Positions 35,421 to 48,334 of a stretch of 64,000 nt of DNA are shown here, piece after piece; within the stretch, counting starts at the first letter, position 1, and each line of letters starts with the position of its first letter. The notes under the pieces were generated by a model. It ran no database searches and was not told the DNA's origin. It worked only from the letters and a program-made list of their open reading frames with translations. The translations under genes were made by a program, and so were the position numbers. Source of the DNA: Pipra filicauda. Its lineage: Eukaryota; Chordata; Aves; Passeriformes; Pipridae. The DNA lies in the NCBI RefSeq assembly GCF_003945595.2, contig NW_024104504.1:620001-684000 (forward strand), in the 5' to 3' direction.

Positions 35421-38400
35421 TAGTACTCCATGTATATAGTAAGCCTATTAAGAATAATCACATGCCTAGCCTTGATATATTTAGTATTTTTCAATTTTTT
35501 GTAATATTTCAACTGATAATGAATCACTTTTTTCTCTGTAATACACAGAAAAGATAATCATAGGTCAAAGGTAATCTGTTTAAATACTACACATTTGAAT
35601 ATTAGAACTATATTTAACTACTCAAAGTGTTCTGATGGTGCTATTAGAAATAGTATCAGACAAATAATCTGACAAAAACAGTATGAGATGAGTTGATGTT
35701 GAAATAGCATCAAAAAACAACTACGTTGTGTATAAGCTTCATCACCCCAAAACCAAAGGAACCAGCGACATTAAAAAGCAAGAACAACCACCACAACCAC
35801 TTAAAAAGCCACATCAACTTCTGCCTTTGCTGTCACTTGTATTGGTTTCACTAAGGTCAGACAGAAAGTGCAACTAGTGGCTTTCACGGTAGAGGCGGAT
35901 CAAGTTCGAGGAAAATCTATTTGCAAGAAATAACTGACAGCCTCAAGTTAACCTTATAAAGGGATTAATGAGTCACAGAAAGTTTACGGAATTTTCAGAA
36001 AGAGGAAAAAGTTCAGGAAATTTGAGTCAAACCCATATCATACTCTCCTCTCTTCCTTCAGAGTAGAAATCCTTGAGTGAAGGATATTTTCAGAGCACAG
36101 ACTGGGAAACCACAATAAAATTTGATTGCAAGGATGTTTTTTCTAATTGTGGTTTGACACTTAAATTAACATCAACTGTTTGATTACTCTACTCTCTTCT
36201 GCCTCCATGATGGATAAATATTTAATGAGAATAGTCTCCACCGTGATTGTGAATAAAGAAGTTAATTCCTCCTTTATTTTTTCTCAGATCCCTGAGAAAC
36301 CAGGTATTATCTGAGGAGTTACAGAATAACTACCTTTCCTCCAAATCTCTTAATAAGTATTCACCAGAAAGCTAATATTTAGATATACCTAAAGGAACTT
36401 TCCTATCCCAGGAGAAATCCTGCTGAACTTTACACAGGGCAACCATATTTAGAGTCAGAAACAGTACAGAATAAGTGTGATTTTTAACTTAAGCTAGGTC
36501 TTCAGTCTTAGTTACAGATGCAATTCCTCAAAGTCTTAGTCTGTCTAACTCTGATGTGCTGATAACACCTTGTTATCAGTAGCACTGGAAGGAATATGTG
36601 CGGCTCCTTTCAAAACCAGATATGAGGAAATCCACACAGGGGACTATTAGATTATTTCTGCTAAGGAAATATGCCTCAAAATATCTCAAGAAATCCAGTA
36701 GCCAACAAAGTTATTATTAACCTACAACTTCTGTTTAGTTCTATATTTAATTACAGTGTCTTGAGTCACAAAGAGAAGCTAGAGGTAGAAGAATGTTATT
36801 TAAACTAGATAAGCTTTCTAGTGTAGAAACTAGAGTAGATCTTCAACAGAGGGAAAAAAAACCCAAAACCAAAAAAAAAACAAAAATACCCCACAGTTTA
36901 AAATATTAAGATATTACTTAAATATAAAAATTCGTGGCTGGTGCTCTTTTCCCTTATATGCTAGAAACTGACAGGGAGAGAACGGGAGGAGGGAAGGTAT
37001 AGGATAATACTTAGAAACATCTTATTATTTTATTCACTAAGAATGGAAGCATTATATGACTAAAGAGAGAAAGAAAAACAGGAATGTATTGGAATACTGA
37101 CAGACAGCAGCATCCTGCTTCCAATGGCAGACTCTTAGCAAATGTCTTCACCCAGAGACAAAAAGATGCACTCTTTATATAAGATTATGATTTGCACTAG
37201 ATGCCAAAACAAGGGTGAGAGAGAACATCTAGATTTACATTCTCTTATGAGCCATTACATCTGTCATAACAACACTGAGACAGAAACTAGAATACTTTTC
37301 TTTAACATCTCAAGAGAAAAGAGCAGGCAAAGTAAATATGTAAGAGTAGTCTGGAAGCACAGTTCCTTATAAGGACATAAAGATATGGCCTAACCATTTA
37401 AATTAATACATTGCATATACTCCAAATTTTCTACAAATATTTCTTAACTTACTAAAATGTAGGTGAACTAGTTGATCAAAGTATTGGAATATTGTTTAAC
37501 AAAACAGGAGTGGATCTGTCTTTGCCCCAGTAGGGCACTTGCTTTTCCATATGCCACTTCACGTGCTTCTGCTGTGCATCTGTCTCATATAAAACATATA
37601 GATGGTTAGATTCACTACCAATTACAGGCTGCAACAAGTTTCATTTCAATTACAGCAGGAGAGGAAAACAGTTGGAATCCCTAAGGGGAGGTTCAGGCAC
37701 CAAGGGGGGTGAATCAAAAATGAGAATAGTACATTGCATGCTGCTACTTAGGGAGAGAAATGAAGTCAAGATATATATGTAAACATTTATTTTTATATAA
37801 ACCTGAGGTTACTCAGTTTCACTTCAAGCACATTTGAGATACGAGAGCAGTACCTCATTGACCAGAATCTATATAGAAAGAGCTGTTTCACAATTAATTT
37901 TAACGATAGTTCTAAACTGCATAGAAGCTTACTTTTGAAAACAAAGACATAATAAAATCTAATCACAAAGAAGATCAGTGTTTGTCCAATATTCCTGAAC
38001 TACATCCAAGCTAAGATACTTCTTTTACTAGTTAATAGAAACAAAGAGTTATGATCAGAATAAAATAAAAACTGTGAAAACTTCTGCCAGGGTTAATAAC
38101 AATATCTCTATATGCAGACTCCAAAAATTAAAATGTACACAACATTCCACTTCTCAGAATCCTGACTCAAGTACTTATTGTCATGTAGTTTGAGGAGCAG
38201 AGAAAAACTCCTTTTTTTTTTTTTCTTCTTTTTTTTTTTTTTTCTTTTTACAGGGAAACAAATATTCCTCCACAATCTACTGTTTGGAAATCAAGTCATT
38301 TATGTGGAATATAGCCAAATGAGATATTTGAACAGTCTCAGATTCTTTTCTTTAACCTTAGCCCGTTTCCTACAGCTCTGCATCTCTTTCCTCTCTCAAA

Positions 38401-38794
38401 GAAAGATTCTTAGGTCGGGCTCAGCCAAAAGATTTGAGCTCATAATCGTGCTCAAATCTTCCCTCTCCTTTTGATCATTCTATATTTTTTTTTCTCCCTC
38501 CTGTACATCCATACTCCCAGATTTGTGTGTTAATGTGTTGGGGTGGGAGGTGGTGTTTCTACCCCCAAGGAACAGATGTTAATGTTGTCAATGCCAAAGT
38601 ATCATTATATTCCTAGAAGGGATCATTTTGATCACATGTCAGAAGATAAGAGTCTACTCAAAAGCATTGCTCAGAAAACGGAACCATGACTACATCTGCC
38701 CATCTGCAAGTAACAAAATTAGCCTAGTATGAGATGTAGAAAAAAGCTGCACTAGCTAAACTCTATTATGCAATTGTTGCTGACTTCACACTTC
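35421..38794. other. Gene-free AT-rich unique sequence
   Basis: No gene is recognised. It includes a 42-base pyrimidine run at 38208-38249. Confidence 0.6.
38208..38249. repeat. 42-base pyrimidine (mostly T) tract
   Basis: Uninterrupted T/C run followed by acag. It resembles a very strong splice-acceptor tract, but no exon is supported after it. Confidence 0.85.
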
Positions 38795-39178
38795 TGTAAC
38801 ACATTTGGTTCAGGCAGGCTAGGAGACCAGAGTGATAGAAACCTCAGTGACCACTGCTAGTTGGCCTTATGGTTGGATGATATCAAGGAGAGTGGCCTGA
38901 GGCTATGTAACTAGTGAGGCCACATGGCTAGTTTGGCTTATAGTGGCTTCTGCCAACACTATGATTTATAAATCCATAAAGAATTAAGACAATAAGTCCT
39001 CATGAGTGGACGCATCCACGGGCATGGAGCATCTCACGGAAGGCTGAGCCTGAACCATGCACACACAAGACCGGCTGACAACCAGGACCCAGACAGGGTG
39101 CGCAGTTGGAGTGTGTCTCCTGTACCCCTGCATGCTGGTCTGAATTGGGCTGAAGGAAATGCAGCTTTAACTAGTATC
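38795..39178 (+). mobile_element. Possible ERV LTR (unclassified)
   Basis: The block begins TGTAACA and continues with a CAGGCAGGCTAGGAGACCAGAG-like stretch and several blocks reminiscent of ERVL-type avian LTRs. It contains a TATA-like atttataaatcc (about 38963-38974) and, unusually for this region, several CpGs around 39009-39105. The right end cannot be fixed because a TG microsatellite follows. I find no terminal CA or target-site duplication. The family is unknown and an alternative repeat class is possible. Confidence 0.4.
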
Positions 39179-39235
39179 TGTGTGTCTGTGTGTGTCTGTG
39201 TGTGTGTGTGTGTGTATGGATGTGTTTGTGTTGTA
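39179..39235. repeat. (TG)n microsatellite
   Basis: TG units interrupted by a few C and A bases. Confidence 0.9.
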
Positions 39236-39236
39236 G

Positions 39237-39940
39237 AATAGGCTTCTTAAAAGACAAATTGCTATTCACATGCTTTCATCTCTCCCACACTCTAAATACA
39301 TTTTCGATTATTCATCACTGAGTGCTGTGTTTCCATTCCTGCATCCATCCCACCCCAGCCCAGTTCCCCCACAAAATCATGCAGCCTTCACTGCAGCTTA
39401 TCAGGTACGAGACATTTACCTAAGAGCTTCAGCATCTAATATTTAGGTCCAGATACCACCAACATTAAAGGCAATGACTAAAACTGAACTTCAAGAAATA
39501 GAAAATCCATTAGGTCTGAAACTTGTTTTAAGAGGGTTTTTTGATTCTATTACATACAATGTTAATGGAGATTTGCTTTGCCAAGAATCCTTTTGAAAGA
39601 GGCTGTGTAATTGCTATTTAGATGTGCAAAGTACTCACAGGTAATTCAGCCGTCTTTAAAAAAAGCAAGAATACAACTTTATTCATACTCAGTAATGCAC
39701 TGCAAAATGTGCAGTCCTCATTCACTCTCCAGATCATCAACATAGTTATTTCTTAGACTATGAACATCTATCAATATAAAAATCATAAAAACAAATTAAA
39801 ATACCTAAAATGCTTTCAATAAGTAACAGGTTGGAGGATTTTTTTCAAATCCTAACATTCACAGGCACAAAAAAGAAGCTTTAATTAAATTGATTAGCCA
39901 GTTAGTTGTCAGCCATAAAAAAAGGTTTTCCATGCCCACT
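39237..39940. other. Gene-free unique sequence
   Basis: I see no gene or known repeat here. Confidence 0.6.
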
Positions 39941-39949
39941 ATCAGCTGG
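39941..39949. repeat. Target-site duplication, left copy (short RTE)
   Basis: atcagctgg is repeated exactly at 39997-40005; the match cannot be extended on either side. Confidence 0.9.
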
Positions 39950-39996
39950 ATAGAGCCTTCCCAAATCTTCGTTCGCGAAGCCTAGCCATGATGATG
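39950..39996 (+). mobile_element. Ultra-short RTE insertion (47 bp)
   Basis: The insertion holds only the stop codon region, the 3' UTR hairpin (cttcgttcgcgaag, 39968-39981 region) and an ATG tail. It is bounded by an exact 9-bp duplication. Over the shared bases it differs from the 17.9-kb copy by a single base before the tail (c where that copy has t). The near identity suggests that the two inserted at similar times from closely related sources. It codes for nothing. Confidence 0.92.
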
Positions 39997-40005
39997 ATCA
40001 GCTGG
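39997..40005. repeat. Target-site duplication, right copy (short RTE)
   Basis: Exact copy of 39941-39949 directly after the tail. Confidence 0.9.
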
Positions 40006-40639
40006 TAAAGAGAATAAATTTTTCAATTTTTTAAAACTAGAACAAGCATGGGAAATACTTTATCCTTTTGTTTAAATATCTTTAAGTATTGAACCCAGCT
40101 GAAAAAAATTAGTCTGACAAAGAGCAACAATTCTTAGGGAAAGGCTGAGACACTTCCATAGAATCTTCCATAAATTAGCTTAAAAGCTTAGAACTTTCTT
40201 CCTGTTTAGTTACTTTAGAATTTACTTTCTAACAATTAGCATCCAACTTCCTAAAAAACCTTTCCCTAACATGTATAACTCTTAAAAGACTAGCTTTTAC
40301 AATGTGATGTATAGAATAATATACCTTCCCTTAAAAAGTGGACTCAGCCATGAAGGATTACATATATATTGTTCTTACAGACTTAAATAAAAAAGTACCC
40401 CAGGATTTTTTATTTTAAAATTAATATAAAATAAAATATTAGATTTGACAGTTTGTGATGAAACATTGTACTCAGCACTTACACAAAAGAAAAGATATAC
40501 CAAAGGTTAGCTAAGAACGTATGTGCACGTTTAGTCTCATATGGTATTCTATTGCCTGAATCCACCTCAGTGTTGTCCATTCTCTATTGCCATAATAAGA
40601 ATTTATATATACCTTTAGACACCTAGATTTCTAGTGTCT
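40006..40639. other. Gene-free AT-rich unique sequence
   Basis: I see nothing recognisable apart from short A/T runs. Confidence 0.6.
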
Positions 40640-40740
40640 GGAGCTGAATAGAATGGAATAAAATATTTCATTTGGAAAGCACCTACTGTGATCATCTAGT
40701 CCAACTGTGAATCCCACTTATTACTGTGTTCACTTTAAAA
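40640..40740 (-). mobile_element. CR1 LINE 3'-end fragment
   Basis: On the plus strand it has gaatagaatggaataaaata, then tttggaaagcacctactgtgatcatctagtccaact. This is the complement of the GTTGGACTAGATGATC...CCTTCCAA region and the GAATA-type end of a CR1. Only the last 100 bases or so are recognisable, and the right edge fades. Confidence 0.7.
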
Positions 40741-41725
40741 TACCTAGTCTCAATTCGGTATAATGCCTGTTTTTCCCTGAAAATTTCCTTCAAAATTATT
40801 GTGGCAATGAATTAATTTATAACCACCACATTCTCTACCTTTAGAAAGGAGACAGATAAATATCTAGATTTTTTTAATCTGTATCAATTTTATAGCACAC
40901 TTATAGAGATTCAACAAAGTTTATTCAGAATATTTTTCACATTAAAAATTGAAAGCAATGCCCTTATCTCTGAAATGCCTACACTGAAGCTAAAATATTC
41001 TACTAAGTCTAAAAATTCAAACACCCAGTAGGTAGTTAGAAAATGTAGTTTTAAATTTAAAAATTGATACTGGAAACTCCAGTTTTCAGGAAATTTTCTT
41101 CTGATGTAGCTTGAAACCATTGCTAAAAAGTGCTTAGTTTTGGGGAATGAGGCCTATATTATAAAGGAAACAACATTTTAGTGTAATTTTATATTTGAAT
41201 AGTTTAACAAATGTGACTAAATATATCATAAAATACAACTAAATTTAAATTGCATTTATTAGTTGCAACCTTTAAAACAATTGGAATTTCTGAACTTCTA
41301 CATGGTAGTAATTTTGGAGAGACTCTCTTTAAAAAGTACAGACAGATTCTACATTCTTGTATTTCACACAAAAATCCAGTGTGGAAACCAACAGATTGGA
41401 CTGGAGTTCTGCACAGCAAAGAAAGCACCCATCTGAATAGACCATAGTTCCTCCTTAATGCAGGGCTTTAGAAATCAGAGCACTGAACTCTAGTTCTTCT
41501 CTGATTACTGACTCTGATAGTGGAGGACAAACAGCATCTGCCAGACTCATTTTCTGAGAAGTCCACGTGGTGCTCAAAAGGTGATTGTTATGTTCCTTGG
41601 CTTACTGGGTTGGAGTTGAGTGCAAGTGCTAAACAAGACTTTCAAGAGGATGCCTGGAGAAAGGTACTATTCAGTACCATCTGTGAACCACTAATTGCGC
41701 TGAGAGGCAATAAGTAACCACTTGC

Positions 41726-41763
41726 TTGTGGTTACTTGTCTGAGTTGTGGTTACTTGTCTGAG
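41726..41763. repeat. Exact tandem duplication, period 19
   Basis: The unit ttgtggttacttgtctgag occurs twice without mismatch. Confidence 0.93.
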
Positions 41764-42827
41764 TAAAGAAAAGAGAACTGGTCTTATAAACTTCAGATGA
41801 GCAATTCTCTCTTCGCCCTGTCAGATGCTACTGCAGAGTTCTAGTTTACTACAGGCATTATTTCAACTTTACAGCAGTGTGACAACATTGAAAAGAATGG
41901 AAACACCCTTGCATAGATTTGCAAGTAATGCACTTCTTATGAGCCCTGCAGGAATTTTGCCCATTGATTCCAGTGACAGCAGGGCCCAAAATACCTATCT
42001 CAAAAATTAAATGTTTATTTATTTCAGTGGATCTGATATCTTACCACCCATGGTTTGTCAGGTACCCAAATCTCCCACAAGTACTTCGGCATATCTCCAA
42101 AATTCAGTGCCTAAAAAGCAATAATATTTAAATAAAAAAGATGTGTCATTCTTGCTACAGATCTTCAGATTACCCACCTCCCCAATGGCCCAATATTGGT
42201 AATATAGAAAGCAAAATGTGAGCAAATTTCTACTGAAGACAGATAAATAACTTTTTATGAGGGTTCGCAAACTTCAGAGGCCACAGCCTAGTGTTACCAA
42301 ACACATGGGTACTAACATTTAAAATGCTAGTGGTTTCTGAAGGCTGATTGTATAACATTTTGCTGCAGTCAGACAACAGATTTTCAGAGGGTTTTTATTG
42401 TTCTATTTAGTCAACTACCAAGTTGACTCATGATAAGAAGAAACTTTTCTCTTTTTTTTTTAGTTTAATGCACTATTAAGCTTTTTATTAAGATATTATT
42501 AATCAACCTCAAGACTCTAAAAAGCAAAACCATCATATCTTTAAAACTGCAGTTAAAGCTGTGTTTAATGTGGGAGCATTAATGGATGTTCATGCTCTGT
42601 TACTAACTGCTGAATATAAATAGCACTATGTACGACTTCAGGTTCCCTCCTGAGTATAATACTCAGACACCCCAAAATATCACATCTCCGAGGACTAGAG
42701 TCATAAAGACTCTGTGCATATGTGACTGTAAGAGAACTGTGGAGGGAAAGTTAGGTAGGTTACCAAGTTTGCAGTACCGTCAAATCTGCTTACTCCTAGA
42801 CAAACTGAGCTGACAGAAGAATAGGAC

Positions 42828-42858
42828 CATGAACTGAACTAAGTTCATGAACTGAACT
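42828..42858. repeat. Short tandem repeat, period 18
   Basis: catgaactgaact occurs at 42828-42840 and 42846-42858, and further gaact units follow. Confidence 0.85.
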
Positions 42859-45800
42859 ATCTGAACTATCTAAGTTAGAGCAACATAGGCATTTGGAAGG
42901 ACAGTCAGACAGGTATCAACCCAGCACCAGGCCTTTGCACTGTTCTATTTTATTTGAGAAACGAAAGCTTCCCAGAGAGAGAACATTACGTTAAGAGTAA
43001 TGTTTTTGGGAAGTCAGACAATTTCAAATCCATTCTCTGTAGAGTAATATGCCCAAATTGCAAGCAAGCAAGCACCGTATTCAGAAAGAACATTAGTATT
43101 CTGTACAGAATGGTTTATCTGCTCCTTTACCACTGTATAGTGAGCAAAATCCTCAGAAAACTTTACATCAAATAGTACTTTTACTTGCAATGGAAAACAC
43201 ATGTCTCTTCCAAAGTACTCCCAACAGGCACCTCGGATATTTTACACAAGCTCTGTGTTCTTTGAGAATTGTATCACAGTTTTGAAAGCTTTTCCAAGAA
43301 ATCCCCTTGAAAGCAAAAAGTCATTCTGAGTATTTTATCTAGCAAAAGTATTCTCCTCTGATACCTGAAGTCACATTTTCAGCTAAGTTCAGGAAGTCCC
43401 TTCTTTGCCATCTAAAATTAAAAAAGAAAAAAAGAAAAAAGAAAAAATCCTAAAAAACCTCAAATTAAAATACTTTAAACAATCAGAAATGGTTTTGGTC
43501 TTAAGCAAGCAGAAATGTTACTTAGTCTTACACTCTGAATGAAAAGGCACTTACATAATCCATAGATATTATTAAGGGTAGCTTAACAGTAAGGTAAAAC
43601 CACTGAGAATGCCTGTATCTCCTTTACCTATGATTGTTTCCCTCATTTACAGGAGTACAAATGAAGAGCAATTCACCTAGAGGCAATAAAATTAAACTGG
43701 TAAAAAAAGCAAAAAAGGAGCCCCTGTGGACCAAATTCTCTTTTTAGAATGTATATTGCACAGTTTTATCCACTTTGATAAAGTGATGAGTTCTTGTAAT
43801 CAGAGTCCATATCACCTAATACCTCCTTAGCTGTTAGAAAGTTACCTTTACTGAAATAAGTCACTTTGCAGAAATAGTAAGTAGTTACCTGAAAATAACT
43901 GGAAAGGAATCACAAGACAGATTTCCATCACAACAAATAATGAATATTTCTCCCATCCCCTTTGCTAGTTGAAAGCTTGGGGAGACCATCAAAATAAAAC
44001 AGGAATGACCAGGAATAACATCTCATTCATGTAACAATTTGCAGACTGAAAAGACAAATTCATGGCATCATAAAATACAATGCCTTTTTTCTACAAAAAG
44101 CAGACTACTGCCACATCAGAAGTGAAATATGTCTTTCTCATTTTTCCTTGCTTTTGGAAATGATTAAGATCACTATGTATTGGAGGGACAGCAAAGAGCA
44201 CCAGGGAAGCAACAGCTTCACTATAGTTTCTCTGGATCCCCAGCCATCTTTTACAGCTTCCCTGTGCCCATCAGCACAGAAAGAAATCCCTGCTCTCAGC
44301 CTTCCAGAGGCAATTCCAACTGGAATTAAACTTGGACCATACTCTTCACACAAACAAATTACAGTTAGAGGATGAGGAAAAAAAGGGTTTGATATGGAGG
44401 AGAGGAAGAAAAGTAGTTGTAAGGAACAAGTAAAATAAATTCATTTTTAAGTATTACAAAGTATGAAGTTCTAACAGAAGATTAGTCCTTTGTACCTGAG
44501 GTCAGTGTAGAAAGTACTCCCATCAGATGATGACCTAAATTCATGATTCCTGAAACGGCTCATGACTGCCATACATTTAAACTTCAGAGTTGCATTCAAG
44601 AGGTCTTAAGAATATATAGCTTCTTCCCTAAAACTTGTTCAAAAGTCAGCATAATTTAAGATATTATAAAACATGCAAGATTTGTTTCTAGTACAGTTTT
44701 ATCTTTTTCTCTCCAACTGTTCCTCTATTTCATGAGCTGACATCAGCAAAATCCTTCAGCCATAATGCACACTAGCTTTTTATTTCATTTATCATCCAAC
44801 ATTTACAAACAAAAATATTATGGGAATATCTTGAGCTAAACAGTTTGGATGGAAGAGAGAAATGACAAAGTCAGCATCAAAGATGAGATTGCAATCCAAC
44901 AGCAAGGAAGATAACAGAGAAAAAACTTGCCAATTGCTCTTTCCCAATAAAATGAACAGATAGAAGCACAGACCTCTAAGGTAATGAAAACAACCTACTG
45001 TGTCATCATTTTATGCAAGAAAGGGAGAGAGATTAGCCTAAAACTCCTACAATAATATGGATTTTTTTCAGCTGACAAAAGCAATACTATATAAAATCTT
45101 TTCTGTGCTTTATTTCTAATTACCTTCTATCCTTTAATGAACAAGAAAGCACTTGAACTTGAAAGTCCTTGCACAGTCAAAACTCCCACTAAAATTAATG
45201 GGACGTTTTTTCCAGCCTAAGAGCTCCGAGATCAGTTCTCATACATAGCTCTTTCTAGGCTTCTTCCATTAATCAAACTTCTTAGTTTTTTTCCTCTTCC
45301 ATTAGGATCATATATTAAGAAATACAGACACTAGAATTCATAACCTTGCTTGAGGAAGAAAGCCTGCTGCACTTTGTGATCCTCAAAAGTTTAGCTCAGT
45401 TTCACAAGTAAAACCTCCATTCTGAAGAACCTTGGCTACTAGGACACCTAATACTTAATTTTGGCCTCTTCAAACAGTTCCGACAGATGTTGTAGCACAG
45501 TGCCTGTGAAAGTGAAGCTATCTGAATCACACAACTGAAATGCATGTACACAAACCTTCTAATCAGGCAAATCTCCCTGAAACTGAGACCAAAACATAAG
45601 GGACTCTGAACAACCCTGTTTCTCATTCCCAGCAAACAAGGAGTTAAGGGACTGAGTTTCAATGCCCATTTCTCCTACCGAGGCTCACAAAACCTGTAAC
45701 ATATGTCTGACATGTCAGTGCTTAAGAGGAATAAAATTAAATCATTACTTGTGTGCCTCAATAAATTCATTTTGCTGACTGTTGGTCACTCATTTCAGGA

Positions 45801-48298
45801 AAATGATAATTATACAGTTTTAAAAAACACAAGAATACAACACAAACTAGCAAGAAATTTCTGTATTCAAAAGAATTTAATGTAGTTTTGGCTGTAATAT
45901 AGTAACATCGTTACCCCACCATAATTCTCAATTTTCTCCCACTGAAATATAATGGGAGGCTCTTGCATAGAAATAAAAATAAATATACACCATAATCTAT
46001 CAAATCAGATAGTGCTAAAAACAATGTCCTAGGAAAAATTGTGAGACTCATTTATGGCTGATCATTAATAGACCTTAGCGAGGGTAATTTCCTTTGTTCA
46101 TTTTTTCTCTTCAACAGCACAGTAGTATGTATATATATGAGAGAACTCACAGAACAGCACAGCATTTAATTGTTCATTTAGAGAGCCTGAGAGCAGCTGC
46201 AGTGCACCAGCATACAGTCTAGCAATGATACAGTTCTGCATGGATTCTTACACAGGATTATATCTTCCTGTGAGGATACTGTAATATTTGTGAAGATTCT
46301 TTAAAATTCCCTTCATTTATGAAGAATTCAAGCATAATGAACTACTGATCTTTTAATTATAGTGAAGAAATAAAAGAGCCAACAGATGACAGAAAGGAGA
46401 AATAAGGATGATGGACTGATTTGCACTTTGACACATTAATATACATATAAAGTACCTCCACAGTAAACATTCAGTTGAAGAAGCAGCACCAGATTAAGTC
46501 CTTGCCAACTTCCTGAGTTCTCTTCTTTGCCAGCTGGCCAGGTTTAAATTGACTTCAGCGTTCTTTTGTCTACAGCTTTCCTTTATTTTTATATGTTGTA
46601 ATTTAGAGGACTTGAAAATACACATAAAAATATTAAATAAATAATATTTACTGGTGATGGTTACTCATCACAGAAGAGGAAAACACCATCAGGAAGTAAA
46701 AGCAGCAACTACATCAGTTAGAGAGATAAGCAATTTAATATGTTTTCAGAAACAAAACTGGCAAAAAAACCACATAGGTACAATAACTTTCTAAAGGATG
46801 AAGTAAAACCTTAGAAGGCAAATTATAATTTTTTTAAAAGAATGAAAAAGAAGTAAAGAATATAATGTCAGTGTTAGAACTAAAAGGTTCACATGACATG
46901 CAATTATTTTCCTGTATGAGCAAGTAAGTATGTTTTCAGAAAGACAAATGAACATTTTGTCAAAGAAATGAAATACATTTTCACTGCTTTTTTCTTTTCT
47001 TTTTTTTTTTTAAACCTAGTATACAATCTACCTATACTGCTGTTAGCAGTGAATACAGAACACAAAAAATCTAGCAACAAAATTGTCTTGGAGATGACAG
47101 AAATTCTACCCCATCAGAAGAAAGCAAAAAGAGACTTCATAATTCAGTTTTGATTCCCAAAGAGTGTGTATTCCCCCACACCTCTGTACTTGTAACATAA
47201 TACTCTACACTACCAAAAATTTTACTGATAAGATTTACATCTCTTAGTCACTATTGCCTCACAGACCTATATCCCCTACCTTTGTCCCAGATTCCTTTGT
47301 TAAATAAGTCTCTGGTACTTGACTAGTAATGGTTAAAATGAGATGTAAGGAGGAAGTAACACTGCAAAGACAGTGCAAACATAATAGCAAGTTCACCTTT
47401 CATATTCTACAGTCAATTCATTGCTCTCTTCCACTTATCGTCTATGTAATGTCTAAGTACTGCTGATCTTTGACAGGTATAAAACTTTATCATATGTAAG
47501 GTATGAATATGTAAGTCCAGCAGAAGTCTTCTCTTATTTTGAACACAGACACCTAGGTGCAATCCACACATAAGGACAACATCAGCCAATTATTAATTAA
47601 ATACCTCTTGGTATTTCTAATACAGTGCAAATCTTTATGATTGAAATGGATCTGGACTGACTGTTAAGCATGAGAGTTTATAACTGGTTTCAGCCATAAA
47701 AGATTATATTATCAACCTGCAAATATCAAATTATTGTGGCTGTTTGCTTCTTCAGTGTTGCCCAGAATTATGATCTCTGAAGTCTTCTACCCTCATCTCA
47801 AGGGCAAAGGAAAGACAGGGTCATAAGACGAAGAATAATGTGTGGTTCCTGAGAAATAGATGACTACTATTTAGGCTTGTGTGGATCACGACTATATGAA
47901 ATAAATCTGCGGTTTCAATTTAGCTCAAAGTAGATGTGATTTATCTATTAAAAACACAAGTACTTACTGGTAACTAAGGTCAAAAAGATCAAAGATTCAA
48001 ACCACTACCTGACCAACAGTGACTGACTCTTTGCACTGCTGTTCATTGCACTGCAGCTGTTCTGAGGATACACTTTGAAAAAAGTGGAGGATAAGGATTT
48101 ATGTATCATCTCTCATGACTGTGAAACTCTTTAGGTGAAACAACAGAAAGGTCAATTGTATGAACACATAGCAACATCCAGGGGAGAGACTGGTTTAATA
48201 GCAGCAACAGTAAGTTAACAAACTATATGCAAAGGGAAAAAAAGAGCACACTTTTTGTACTCTCCAGAGATTTCTAAATGCTATGTGACAGTATGCTA

Positions 48299-48334
48299 AA
48301 AACAAAAACAAAACAAACAAACAAACAAAAAAAC
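48299..48334. repeat. (AAAC)n microsatellite
   Basis: AAAC units grading into A-rich sequence. Confidence 0.85.

Noticed and set aside
37142..37372. Open frame with a Cys-x2-Cys and later His residues resembling a zinc finger
   Set aside because: The spacing does not fit a known finger class and the surrounding residues show no conserved pattern.
38178..38474. Poly-T tract as a possible poly(A) tail of a minus-strand processed pseudogene
   Set aside because: No coding or transcript-like sequence adjoins it, no flanking duplication is visible, and processed pseudogenes are rare in birds.
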